Positions 17,181 to 25,499 of a stretch of 64,000 bases of DNA are shown here, piece after piece. Numbering within the stretch: the first letter of the stretch is position 1; each line of letters starts with the position of its first letter. A model generated the notes under the pieces. That model had not been told where the DNA came from, searched no databases, and saw nothing but the letters and a program-made list of their open reading frames with translations. This DNA is from Colwellia sp. (GTDB taxonomy: Bacteria; Pseudomonadota; Gammaproteobacteria; Enterobacterales; Alteromonadaceae), in NCBI GenBank assembly GCA_013215465.1, contig JABSOW010000012.1, positions 62,001-126,000 of the forward strand, read 5' to 3'. The translations under genes and the position numbers were made by a program.

Positions 17181-17723
17181 ATGCAACAACAATCCATTAA
17201 TCTAACCAAAGCTACACTATTTAAGTACAGCCTATTCAGCATGATTTTCGCTGCAATAACCCTAGTTACCATCATATTACCGGCTGAATACAATATTGAT
17301 CCTACCGGGGTTGGTCAGGCACTGGGGTTAACCGTATTTAATAATATAGCAGTAGAAAAAGCCTCCTCAGCAGCATCACAAAAAATAGCCGAAAAAACAA
17401 AAGGCGCTGTTGAAACCATTGAAATAATGGTTCCTGCCCATAGTGGCGTAGAATACAAATTTACCATGGCGCAACATCAAAAGTTAAGCTACCAGTGGCT
17501 AACTAACGGTACCGCTTTGTATTTCGATTTGCATGGCGAACCAGAAGGCGACAGCACCGGTTATTTTGAAAGTTATGCCATAGCAACATTAACTGGCATG
17601 ACAGGTAGTTTCACCACCCCCTTTTCAGGCGTTCATGGTTGGTATTGGAAAAATACATCAAATACCGCCGTTGTTGTGCAGTTAACCGTTAAAGGTGATT
17701 ATGCAAAGCATGGCCTTAAGTAA
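17181..17723 (+). CDS. Transmembrane anchor protein (HupE-neighbour family)
   Basis: A 180-residue protein with one N-terminal TM helix (about residues 14-34) and a periplasmic domain of about 140 residues rich in aromatic and His residues (SGVEYKFTMAQHQKLSYQWL, HGEPEGDSTGYFESYA, GVHGWYWKN). It resembles proteins annotated simply as transmembrane anchor protein, commonly encoded next to HupE/UreJ-like metal transporters. A HupE-like remnant lies just upstream. No enzymatic motif is visible. A role in metal handling is inference from context only. Confidence 0.65.
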   Translation: MQQQSINLTKATLFKYSLFSMIFAAITLVTIILPAEYNIDPTGVGQALGLTVFNNIAVEKASSAASQKIAEKTKGAVETIEIMVPAHSGVEYKFTMAQHQKLSYQWLTNGTALYFDLHGEPEGDSTGYFESYAIATLTGMTGSFTTPFSGVHGWYWKNTSNTAVVVQLTVKGDYAKHGLK

Positions 17724-17794
17724 TTAATTCCTGCGTTTATGACTTACATTATAGTTATGAAGCACTAAACAATATATTTAACCAGAGTAGAAAA

Positions 17795-18349
17795 ATGAAT
17801 TCAGCAAGACAACTTAGTAAAGAAGAGCTTAGAAAAAACAAACCTAGTCGAGATAAGTACCTAAGTCAGCCTAAACTGCCGCTAATACTAGTATTAGATA
17901 ATGTCACTAATAGTTATAATGTTGGTGCTTTTATTCGCTTAGCAGATGCTTTCGCTATTGAAAAAATCATCGTTTGTGGCGCATTAACTATTTCAGATAA
18001 GAAGTTAAAAAAAGCCTCTAGAAATGAAGCTAAATGGGTTTGTATCGAATATAGCGACAGCACCACGGCAAGTTTGCAAGGCTTGTTAGATCAAGATTAT
18101 ACTATTTTTAGTGTAGAGTTATGCCACGAGTCTGTTGACTATAAAGAGCTAGCTTATACTTCTCCCTGCGTATTAGTGTTAGGAAATGAACGTAAAGGCG
18201 TCAGTGAAGCCGCATTAAAATTAAGTCATCATCAAATACATATTCCCATGTTTGGTATGGGTAATTCTTTAAATGTTTCAACCGCTGGCGCTATTGTGTT
18301 AGCAGAGTGTGCCAGCCAAATTCGCCAAAAGATCGTAGCAACCACATAA
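17795..18349 (+). CDS. TrmH/SpoU-family RNA 2'-O-methyltransferase
   Basis: A SAM-dependent SPOUT methyltransferase of 184 residues. The family motifs are present: motif 1 LVLDNVTNSYNVGAFIRLAD (about residues 31-50), motif 2 VLVLGNERKGVSEAAL (about 128-143) and motif 3 IPMFGMGNSLNVSTAGAIVL (about 151-170), which form the trefoil-knot SAM site. There is no N-terminal substrate-binding domain, so it is a minimal TrmH type. The exact RNA target (tRNA Gm18 or other) is not determinable. Confidence 0.85.
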   Translation: MNSARQLSKEELRKNKPSRDKYLSQPKLPLILVLDNVTNSYNVGAFIRLADAFAIEKIIVCGALTISDKKLKKASRNEAKWVCIEYSDSTTASLQGLLDQDYTIFSVELCHESVDYKELAYTSPCVLVLGNERKGVSEAALKLSHHQIHIPMFGMGNSLNVSTAGAIVLAECASQIRQKIVATT

Positions 18350-18379
18350 TAATTCATGCCTATGTACAATGTTCAGAAA

Positions 18380-18412
18380 CGTCATTCCCGTGGTTACTTA
18401 AGCGGGAATCTT
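18380..18412. repeat. REP-like ATTCCCG...CGGGAAT hairpin
   Basis: ATTCCCG (18384-18390) and CGGGAAT (18403-18409) are inverted around a 12-nt loop in the context CGTCATTCCCG...AGCGGGAATCTTAG. Sequences of this type (GTCATTCCCGC...GCGGGAATC) are common intergenic palindromes in many proteobacteria. Only this one copy was noticed here. Confidence 0.6.
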
Positions 18413-18537
18413 AGTCGAAAGTGACGAGATTTTTTATTGTTTTCACTGATAAAATCATGCTAATTAAGTCGATTGTTTTTGCATAAAAAACCATAAAAGC
18501 GTAATATTTACCTACGTTTTTGTTATTAATAATTTTT

Positions 18538-19812
18538 ATGCCTGTCAATTTACCTGAAATAAATCCTGCTTTACTCGCGCCAATTCAAGGCATTCGCCTA
18601 GGTTGGGCCGAGTCGAATATTAAACAACCAAATCGTAAAGATTTACTCGTGATTGAAATTGCCAAGGGTAGTGCCGTAGCGGGCGTATTTACCCAAAATC
18701 GCTTTTGTGCTGCACCCGTCACCTTATGTAAAAAGCATTTAAGTGCGGTGAAAAACAATGATATTGCGGTTACTCATGACTCAGGTATTAGAGCACTAGT
18801 GATCAACACTGGTAATGCCAACGCTGGCACAGGTGCACAAGGAATGTTAGATGCACTCACTACTTGTCAAAGTTTAGCTGAAACAATGGCTATTCCGGTT
18901 GAGTCGATATTACCTTTTTCAACCGGGGTGATTTTAGAACATTTACCGATGAATAAACTGTTAGCAGGTTTGCCACATGCGGTTGCTAATTTAACCACAA
19001 ATAACTGGGCTGATGCTGCTTGGGCAATTATGACCACAGATGTTGCGCCAAAAGCTTATTCTACCAAGGTACAAATTGGCAACGAACAGGTAAATATTAC
19101 AGGTATTTCTAAGGGCGCTGGTATGATTCACCCTAATATGGCTACCATGTTAGGTTATGTCGCCACCGATGCTAATATTACTCAATCGCTATTAGATGAA
19201 ATAACTAAAGAGATAGCAGACTTATCTTTTAACTGTATTTCTGTTGACGGTGACACTTCAACCAATGACTCATTTATTGTTATTGCCACCGGAAAAAGCA
19301 AAACAACCGTTATTAAAGAGCGTAACGATGAAGGCTTTAGCGAAGTGTATAAAGCATTACTTGAAACAGCGCAATATTTAGCGAAAGCTATCGTCCGTGA
19401 TGGCGAAGGCGCAACAAAATTCTTAACGATAACCGTTAAAGGGGCATTAAGTATTGAAGAAGCCAAAACCATTGGTTTTTCTATCGGTAAAAGCCCATTA
19501 GTTAAAACCGCAATGTTTGCTTCGGATCCTAACTTAGGCCGAGTACTTGCTGCTATTGGTTATGCTTCAAGAGAGTGTCAATCATTAGCTGATCTAGATA
19601 CCGCGCAACTAGAGCTATATTTTGGTGATGTTCTAGTCGCTGAAAAAGGTGGCCGCGCCGCAAGCTATCAAGAAGAACAGGGGCAAGCGGTGATGAATGA
19701 AGCAGAAATAGATATTACCGTGCAACTCCATCGTGGTAATGAAGATGCCACTATTTGGACTTGTGACTTTAGCTACGATTACGTCAAAATCAATGCCGAA
19801 TATCGAACTTAA
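18538..19812 (+). CDS. argJ: Glutamate N-acetyltransferase / amino-acid acetyltransferase ArgJ
   Basis: Transfers acetyl from N-acetylornithine to glutamate, recycling acetyl groups in arginine synthesis; bifunctional members also use acetyl-CoA. The 424-residue precursor self-cleaves between A202 and T203 in HPNMATMLGY to give alpha and beta chains. TTDVAPKAY and SFNCISVDGDTSTNDS are further active-site segments. I took the ATG at 18538; the frame opens with TTG at 18520 but homologues start near PVNLPEINP. It is a stand-alone gene, and no ARG box could be recognised upstream. Confidence 0.94.
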   Translation: MPVNLPEINPALLAPIQGIRLGWAESNIKQPNRKDLLVIEIAKGSAVAGVFTQNRFCAAPVTLCKKHLSAVKNNDIAVTHDSGIRALVINTGNANAGTGAQGMLDALTTCQSLAETMAIPVESILPFSTGVILEHLPMNKLLAGLPHAVANLTTNNWADAAWAIMTTDVAPKAYSTKVQIGNEQVNITGISKGAGMIHPNMATMLGYVATDANITQSLLDEITKEIADLSFNCISVDGDTSTNDSFIVIATGKSKTTVIKERNDEGFSEVYKALLETAQYLAKAIVRDGEGATKFLTITVKGALSIEEAKTIGFSIGKSPLVKTAMFASDPNLGRVLAAIGYASRECQSLADLDTAQLELYFGDVLVAEKGGRAASYQEEQGQAVMNEAEIDITVQLHRGNEDATIWTCDFSYDYVKINAEYRT

Positions 19813-19845
19813 CTAACCCAAGATTTACACTACACCAAAAGTTAG

Positions 19846-20307
19846 CAAAGAGTAACGGGTATAGCGCGATGGCCATATAAGACCCCGCCCACTAAAAATA
19901 ATCTTTTAGTGGAATACAGCAGCATAACTATCTTGCCTAACCAAGCAGAACTGCAGCTAGACAAGGCTTATAAGGTAGTAAAGGCAGCCTTAGCTGATGG
20001 TAAAGTGTATCGAATATATTTACCCGATACTACCGGCAGCCCATTAGCGTTGCGTATGAAAATACCAAATAAAAGCCATGCCTATAGCTGAAGCTGGGCA
20101 AATCAATACACGGGAGAACTTCTAAATAGTTTCGCTGCCAGTGAAACCTCCATAGCAACACAAGTGTGGAATTTTAAGTATAAATTTCACATCGGTGACT
20201 TTATTGGCTGGCCCGTTAAAATACTCTGGTTACACATCAGTTTACTGCCATGCTTTTTTATTTTATCTGGCATTTATTTATGGCTAAAACGTCGAGCGCT
20301 TGGTTGA
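19846..20307 (+). pseudogene. PepSY-TM protein C-terminal remnant with in-frame TGA
   Basis: The frame is open from 19846 (GTG at 19909 is the only start-like codon) to a TGA at 20089-20091. It then continues in the same frame to 20307. After the TGA comes SWANQYTGELLNSF, then WNFKYKFHIGDFIGWPVKIL, a TM helix and WLKRRALG. The YTGE...HIGDF-G-P-KILW...SG-YLWLKRR pattern is the C-terminal end of PepSY-associated TM proteins. The N-terminal two thirds are missing and the TGA is internal, so this is a dead fragment. A full-length relative lies on the opposite strand at 20713-22410. Confidence 0.7.
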
Positions 20308-20380
20308 GAATACTTAGCTGTTCGGATTGAAAGAACGATATTATTGGAGATCTATACTAAGTCAAATACCCATATCCGCT

Positions 20381-20716
20381 TTACAAAGAGATATTTGTAT
20401 AACTCACCGCACCAACCAAACCTATAAAGCCAATAGGCATGATCCATTGTGGTTTATAAGTTAACAGCAATGATTGTAGAAAAGCGACTATAGTTAATAA
20501 TCCAAACCAAAGTACCAAACCAATACCCCAGCCTTGTTCGACAATGAAAATACTAGTTGATAATAATAAATAGGTAAAACCGATTATTCGAAAGATAAAA
20601 AGATTTTTTAATGAGGGCATTCTTCTTTGCGGATAACACTGTTTGAAATGACGTTTCATTGACAAACTTAATGCGACACAGCCAATAAAAATTAACAAAT
20701 AAGATAAAACTATCAT
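20381..20716 (-). CDS. DUF3325 family inner-membrane protein
   Basis: A 111-residue protein with about four hydrophobic helices. The pattern SLSMKRHFKQCYP ... RIIGFTYLLLSTSIFIVEQGW ... WFGLLTIVAFLQSLLLTYKP fits DUF3325. It is last in a set with DUF3649 and PepSY-TM genes that is repeatedly found beside siderophore receptors. Its ATG overlaps the PepSY gene's stop as ATGA, preceded by GGTGGAG, so translation is coupled. The exact role is unknown; it presumably assists the PepSY protein in the inner membrane. Confidence 0.75.
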   Translation of the reverse strand: MIVLSYLLIFIGCVALSLSMKRHFKQCYPQRRMPSLKNLFIFRIIGFTYLLLSTSIFIVEQGWGIGLVLWFGLLTIVAFLQSLLLTYKPQWIMPIGFIGLVGAVSYTNISL

Positions 20717-22410
20717 AACTCCACCTTCTCAATGGGCAATATTACTTGTTTGTCGGTCGTTATTGTATTATTCCGTGCCATTTTACTATTTTTTACGTTT
20801 GACGTATTTAAAGTTGCCATGACTTTTTTTTCCTTAGCAAGCATTCGATAGGCAGAAAAAGCAAAGCACACAGAAAAAACTAACATGGTTAAATCAAAAC
20901 CTGCCAAGACCCAATTACCGCTTAACAAGGTATTACCAAGGTGTACATTAGTAGTGAGAAAATTAAGCACCGGCAATAAGCCATAAAGTACCGCGGCAAT
21001 AGTAAGTTGATCAACCCATATTTTATTTATAGAGCGCTTATGAGCAACCATGTAAGGGTAAGCTAACGTAGCGGCCCAACTAATAAATAAACTGTGTATT
21101 TCCCAATTTTCTCGCTCAGCAAAATTTACCGGCAAAAGTCTGTTCGCCCAAAAATAGGTAGCGATGCCAATAAGTAAGCCAACAATAGTACCAACATTTA
21201 AACGTTCAATTAAAATCAAGCCGTTACTAGCAAAACCTTTTTTATCTGCTCGTTCTCGTCGTTTACTGGCCCATAAAATCATGCCGGTAGCAATCATCCC
21301 TGCCCCCATTAAACCCGAGATAAAGTACAACCAACGTAAAAGAGGCCCTGAAAACGATCCCTCATGCAACATTGTCATAATGTTATAAAATGTCATCGCT
21401 GCACTTGAGGACTTACTACCATGACTAGCGTGCTGTAAGTCACCATTGACCGCGTTATAGGTTAGGCTACGACCACTTTCTAGACCATCATAACCAACCT
21501 CACCTAACTCAATATGGGCGTTGATATCACCACGGTTTTCAATACCAATATAAGAAACTTGACCTTTACCCCAGCGTTGCTCCACATCAGGAAAAACACT
21601 ACTAAGGCTAATGTTATTAGCAGCAATACCTACAGTATCTTTATGTACCGCGTCTTGGATATAAATGGCATCGTAAAAACGATCTCTATTTTCTTCACCG
21701 GGGCCATACGAAGCGGTTAATACACCTGGCATCGTTGTGAACATTAAAAATAATAAACCACTATAGGTGATCATAATATGAAAAGGCAGCGGCAGTACAC
21801 TGAGCACATTGTGCATATCACGCCAAGAGTGTTGTTTTTTACCGGCTCTGAAAGTAAAAAAGTCTTTAAATATTTGTTTATGAATAACAATGCCGGTAAT
21901 TAACCCTATCAACATAAACATAGCGCATAAACTGGTGAGCCAATACCCTAAGACACTAGGAATATAGTGCAAAGCATAGTGCATGTAATACAAGGTATTG
22001 CCACCACCTGTTTTTCTAACAGCTATTGGCTCTCCGGTACGTAAATCAAGTACTTCGTCATGCCATTCGTCATCCATTTTGCCATCATTATCGGCATCTA
22101 TCTTGGTTTTTTCCGGCCACCAAATACTTAAAGCATATTCTCGGCCTATGGGGAAGTTTACCCACCATTGTGTGGCATTGGGGGCAACTTTAGCCAAACG
22201 TTTTTCAGCCAGCACCATCATGCTCTGCTGATCTATGCCATTATTTACAGTTGGCGTTTCTGGCTGCATCCAGTAAGTAATTTCGTCGTTGAAATACCCT
22301 GCCGAGCCAGTAACAAACATAAAATATAATATAATAGCGACAGCGATACCGGCCCAGGTGTGCAGCCATTTCATTGACTGGCGAAAGTTTCCTTGTGTGT
22401 TGGTATTCAA
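20713..22410 (-). CDS. PepSY-associated TM protein (PiuB-type, siderophore/iron reduction)
   Basis: A 565-residue inner-membrane protein with the family's first helix (KWLHTWAGIAVAIILYFMFV, residues about 14-33), a large periplasmic PepSY portion (about 40-150), later TM helices with HNVLSVLPLPFHIMITYSG and LHEGSFSGPLLRWLYFISGL, and three C-terminal helices. Such proteins accompany TonB receptors and are thought to pass electrons for iron release from siderophores. The start is TTG at 22410, supported by GAGGGA six bases upstream and by overlap with the upstream TGA (TTGA). Confidence 0.85.
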   Translation of the reverse strand: MNTNTQGNFRQSMKWLHTWAGIAVAIILYFMFVTGSAGYFNDEITYWMQPETPTVNNGIDQQSMMVLAEKRLAKVAPNATQWWVNFPIGREYALSIWWPEKTKIDADNDGKMDDEWHDEVLDLRTGEPIAVRKTGGGNTLYYMHYALHYIPSVLGYWLTSLCAMFMLIGLITGIVIHKQIFKDFFTFRAGKKQHSWRDMHNVLSVLPLPFHIMITYSGLLFLMFTTMPGVLTASYGPGEENRDRFYDAIYIQDAVHKDTVGIAANNISLSSVFPDVEQRWGKGQVSYIGIENRGDINAHIELGEVGYDGLESGRSLTYNAVNGDLQHASHGSKSSSAAMTFYNIMTMLHEGSFSGPLLRWLYFISGLMGAGMIATGMILWASKRRERADKKGFASNGLILIERLNVGTIVGLLIGIATYFWANRLLPVNFAERENWEIHSLFISWAATLAYPYMVAHKRSINKIWVDQLTIAAVLYGLLPVLNFLTTNVHLGNTLLSGNWVLAGFDLTMLVFSVCFAFSAYRMLAKEKKVMATLNTSNVKNSKMARNNTITTDKQVILPIEKVEL

Positions 22411-22712
22411 AATATTCCCTCAGGCATTAATAGGGTGGTGATTACTGCGCAAATCGTAATGGTAATGAGCAAACATCGCCAAACATGCTGTAATGATTTA
22501 ACAGAATAAACCCAAATAACTATACCGGCATAGATGGCATAACTGACAACCATACCCGTCATTACGTTTGATGATGATTGGCTAGGTAGAAGATAAGACA
22601 ATAAAATGGCAGATAAATTGGTCAGCACATAGCCGCCGATAATAGCCGCCAAAGCACGTGATAAGACGACAAAGCTTTCCTTTTGCATAATGTCAGTTAG
22701 TTGTTTATTCAT
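22407..22712 (-). CDS. DUF3649 family inner-membrane protein
   Basis: A 101-residue protein with three predicted TM helices. RALAAIIGGYVLTNLSAILL followed by VMTGMVVSYAIYAGIVIWVYSVKSLQHVW is the DUF3649 signature, a small partner of PepSY-TM iron proteins. It opens the three-gene coupled operon DUF3649-PepSY-DUF3325. No Fur-like site is evident in the 131 bp upstream. Confidence 0.75.
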   Translation of the reverse strand: MNKQLTDIMQKESFVVLSRALAAIIGGYVLTNLSAILLSYLLPSQSSSNVMTGMVVSYAIYAGIVIWVYSVKSLQHVWRCLLITITICAVITTLLMPEGIF

Positions 22713-22843
22713 AATATTAGGGTTAATCTCAATTGGCTGTTTATAAATCAGTTAACGATGGCAAACATTTTCCAATATTCGACAGCACGGGTGTCTATTG
22801 GTTGTCGTATCTAACAACAATTATGGTTGGCTAAACGCCAGCC

Positions 22844-25186
22844 TTATTTATATTCATAGGCATAGCTAAATTTTGCAAACACGGTTCTGTCAGTACGAAT
22901 AAATTGCTGGTTATCTTCTTCAAAGCCGTTGTCGGCATAACCTAAATAGAAGAGAGTTTGCGGGTTTATCGTGTAAGAGTAGAGTAACTGCGTCGTTAAA
23001 TACTCGTCTTTATCATTAATATATTCAGGGTTTTTATATAAAGAGCGATCTTGATTAAGCTGAGTATATTGCACAATAAAGCGTAATTGCTGTCGACTAT
23101 TAAATTGCCATATAAATTTAGAATCTATTACCCTAGCATTATATAACTCCCCATCATCAACCTCTAAATAAGAATAGTCGTACTCGGCTTCAAGTTGCAT
23201 ATTTTTATTTATTTGCCAGTTGATTTGGCTCGCTATTTTAAAACGTGTACCTAATTGCTCATTACTAAAATCAATTTGGTCGCCATATTTAATAAAACTA
23301 GAGACAGTAATATTTGAGATTGGGGTCAGCTCCATCCAAAAAGTGAGCTGCTTTTCTTCATAGTACTTTGTTTGATATAAACTATTACGAGATAGTGTTC
23401 CTAGCTCAATAACAGATTGCATTTCACCTTCTAGTATGGCGGAAAACTCCCATTCTTCTTCTAATAGATTATGGTCTAAATCCCAACTTTTATCCCAATC
23501 AACTGATATCGCAAATTGATTCATTGATAATATTGATAACCAAGTCTGTTCATTAACAAACCACTCTTTATTGCTGCCCAAACTAATACTTTGATAATTT
23601 ACCATTGACTTAAAACCTAGATCAGCGCGAAAGTCAGCATCAACCCTTTCAATATCAGCAAATAGACCTAAATCTTTACTGCGATAATCAAAGTTAAGTC
23701 GATAAGCTTGCCCTGATTGCGTTTCTTTTAATGTAAAGTCTTGCTGTACTTGTTTAGGGTTTTTGCTGTTACTGCTCGCTACTTGATAATTAACACTGCT
23801 CTTATTATTAAACCAATACGAGCCATCTACCGACACTAAACGATTATAATAGCCCTTAGCAGTTCTACTTGTTACTAGCGCTCCTATATTATTGAGCTTA
23901 CCCATATCTAAGCGATATCTCGCTATTGTCGCTTTACTTTTTAAATTTGTTTTTGCTAATTGTGAGCCCTGATTACTAGGAATTAAAAAACTGGTTTGGT
24001 TGTCATTTGTCGACATTACCCCATAGAGGTGTTCATTGGTTTTACCCGTAACTTTTAATCCATAATCAGGGTCGGCAATATTTCGAGTATGAACAAAATT
24101 AAATAATGGCGTGGTAAAATAGTCAGCACCTTCAACAAAAAATGGCCGTTTCTCTTCATAATAAAGGGCATAAGTAGTATTAATCGCTAGCTGGGCATCA
24201 TCTGCCTCTACCTGAGAAAAGTCTGGGTTAATAGTGGCATTTAACAGTAAGTTTTTGTTTATTCCCCAACGTAAATCAAGCCCAATATCTTTATTAACAC
24301 TACCTTCTTGCCAACGTTCACCATGCAGGCTGTTTTCAAAACTATCAGGAATATTTTTAATATCCGTTCGGCCTAACGTTAGCGTAGGGGTTAGTTGTAC
24401 GTTCTTACTGGTTTTGATGTTAGTAAAACCTACAATTGATTCATATTGGCAAATAATGCATTTTCGGTTGTGATCTTGCTGATAATTAGCAATCTCTACT
24501 AGGTTATCTCTAGGGTAGTTACGCTCAATGGCGATATTCCAGGTGAGCGCTTTGCCTGTATCAGGAAAGCGAAGCGCATGAAAAGGTATGCTCATTTCGA
24601 TCACATAACCTTGGTCAGTCACTTTACCAGCACTATACCAAATAGCGTTCCAAGAATAATCTTCCGCTTCATCACTATCATCGGTCTCCTTTTTTGTCAT
24701 ATCAGCTTGAGCGCCTAATGGATTAACAAAAAAGCCAAAGGCTGATCTTTTATCGTTATAAGTGTCAATAATAATACCGACATTATCATCTTTAAAAATA
24801 TTATCATGTTCACGTAAATTGGCTATGACCTTATTTGGCTCAGGATCAAATGCTTTAATAGCAATATGTAAACTAGTGTCATCTTGATATAAGTAAGCAA
24901 TCGTTTTTACCGGTGCTAAAGCGTTATAAATAGGTTCATTTTGATACTTCAATTCAATAATAGTGGCTTGTTGCCAGACTGTTTCGTCTAATATACCGTC
25001 AAGTGTTGGGGTGGTATTAGAATAATGAAGCGCGTAATTTTTTTTAGTGTATGTTGCTGAGTTATTATTAATATTATCTTCAGAAAAAACAGAATATGAC
25101 ACCAAAAGTAAAGTTATTGGTAGCCATTTTAGTAACGTTAAATTCAAGTGAGAGCTCAGTTTATTATAGTTAATGTAAAGACTCAT
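22844..25186 (-). CDS. CBM9/DUF5916 outer-membrane protein
   Basis: A 780-residue exported protein. The signal peptide ends near residue 35 (SYSVFSEDN). The N-terminal CBM9-like beta-sandwich (about 50-250) has TLDGILDETVWQQA, DDNVGIIIDTYND and YVIEMSIPFHALRFP. The rest is DUF5916 with many amphipathic strands ending FAKFSYAYEYK, consistent with an outer-membrane barrel. EKRPFFVEGADYF is characteristic of the family. The ligand is unknown. It is flanked by the iron genes on the same strand but separated from them by 131 and 313 bp. Confidence 0.82.
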   Translation of the reverse strand: MSLYINYNKLSSHLNLTLLKWLPITLLLVSYSVFSEDNINNNSATYTKKNYALHYSNTTPTLDGILDETVWQQATIIELKYQNEPIYNALAPVKTIAYLYQDDTSLHIAIKAFDPEPNKVIANLREHDNIFKDDNVGIIIDTYNDKRSAFGFFVNPLGAQADMTKKETDDSDEAEDYSWNAIWYSAGKVTDQGYVIEMSIPFHALRFPDTGKALTWNIAIERNYPRDNLVEIANYQQDHNRKCIICQYESIVGFTNIKTSKNVQLTPTLTLGRTDIKNIPDSFENSLHGERWQEGSVNKDIGLDLRWGINKNLLLNATINPDFSQVEADDAQLAINTTYALYYEEKRPFFVEGADYFTTPLFNFVHTRNIADPDYGLKVTGKTNEHLYGVMSTNDNQTSFLIPSNQGSQLAKTNLKSKATIARYRLDMGKLNNIGALVTSRTAKGYYNRLVSVDGSYWFNNKSSVNYQVASSNSKNPKQVQQDFTLKETQSGQAYRLNFDYRSKDLGLFADIERVDADFRADLGFKSMVNYQSISLGSNKEWFVNEQTWLSILSMNQFAISVDWDKSWDLDHNLLEEEWEFSAILEGEMQSVIELGTLSRNSLYQTKYYEEKQLTFWMELTPISNITVSSFIKYGDQIDFSNEQLGTRFKIASQINWQINKNMQLEAEYDYSYLEVDDGELYNARVIDSKFIWQFNSRQQLRFIVQYTQLNQDRSLYKNPEYINDKDEYLTTQLLYSYTINPQTLFYLGYADNGFEEDNQQFIRTDRTVFAKFSYAYEYK

Positions 25187-25432
25187 AAAGGGTGTGGATA
25201 AATGATGCTTTTTAAAGACTTTTAAATTTCCATTTCAAATAATAAGACAATTTTCATCGCTAAAAACCCGATAAAAATAGTAATAACGACTTAAATTATT
25301 GGTATTAAATACTGCTATTCATATTCAGAATCTGGCAATAAACGCAAAATAGTTCTGAAGATAAAGTACATAAATACCAATTCAATGTGATAGTAGGAAA
25401 TCTATTAGCTTGTATTTTTAGTAGCAAAGACT

Positions 25433-25465
25433 ATTAAACAATGGTTAAACTAACCATTGTTTAAT
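25433..25465 (-). terminator. Second stem-loop downstream of siderophore receptor
   Basis: ATTAAACAATGGTTA (25433-25447) and TAACCATTGTTTAAT (25451-25465) form a perfect 15-bp stem with a 3-nt loop. It lies directly beyond the first stem-loop. It probably terminates the receptor transcript or stabilises its 3' end; the T-tract is weak. Confidence 0.55.
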
Positions 25466-25467
25466 AA

Positions 25468-25497
25468 ATTACTCATACCCTATAGGGCATGAGTAAT
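25468..25497 (-). terminator. First stem-loop, two bases after the receptor stop
   Basis: ATTACTCAT (25468-25476) pairs with ATGAGTAAT (25489-25497), and CCC TATA GGG inside adds three more pairs past one mismatch. On the minus strand TTTATT follows. Its position directly after the stop codon supports a terminator or mRNA-end role. Confidence 0.6.
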
Positions 25498-25499
25498 AT

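Larger units (their letters stand above)
25187..25499. other. Intergenic region with two hairpins at its right end
   Basis: The left 240 bp hold the presumed promoter of the DUF5916 gene and an AATACCAATTCAATGTG stretch like others between genes in this window. No ORF is convincing. The right 70 bp form the two stem-loops that follow the TonB receptor stop codon. Confidence 0.5.

Noticed and set aside
20381..22712. DUF3649-PepSY-DUF3325 as a new respiratory or haem operon
   Set aside because: This three-gene set is a known companion of TonB siderophore receptors, and the receptor lies close by.
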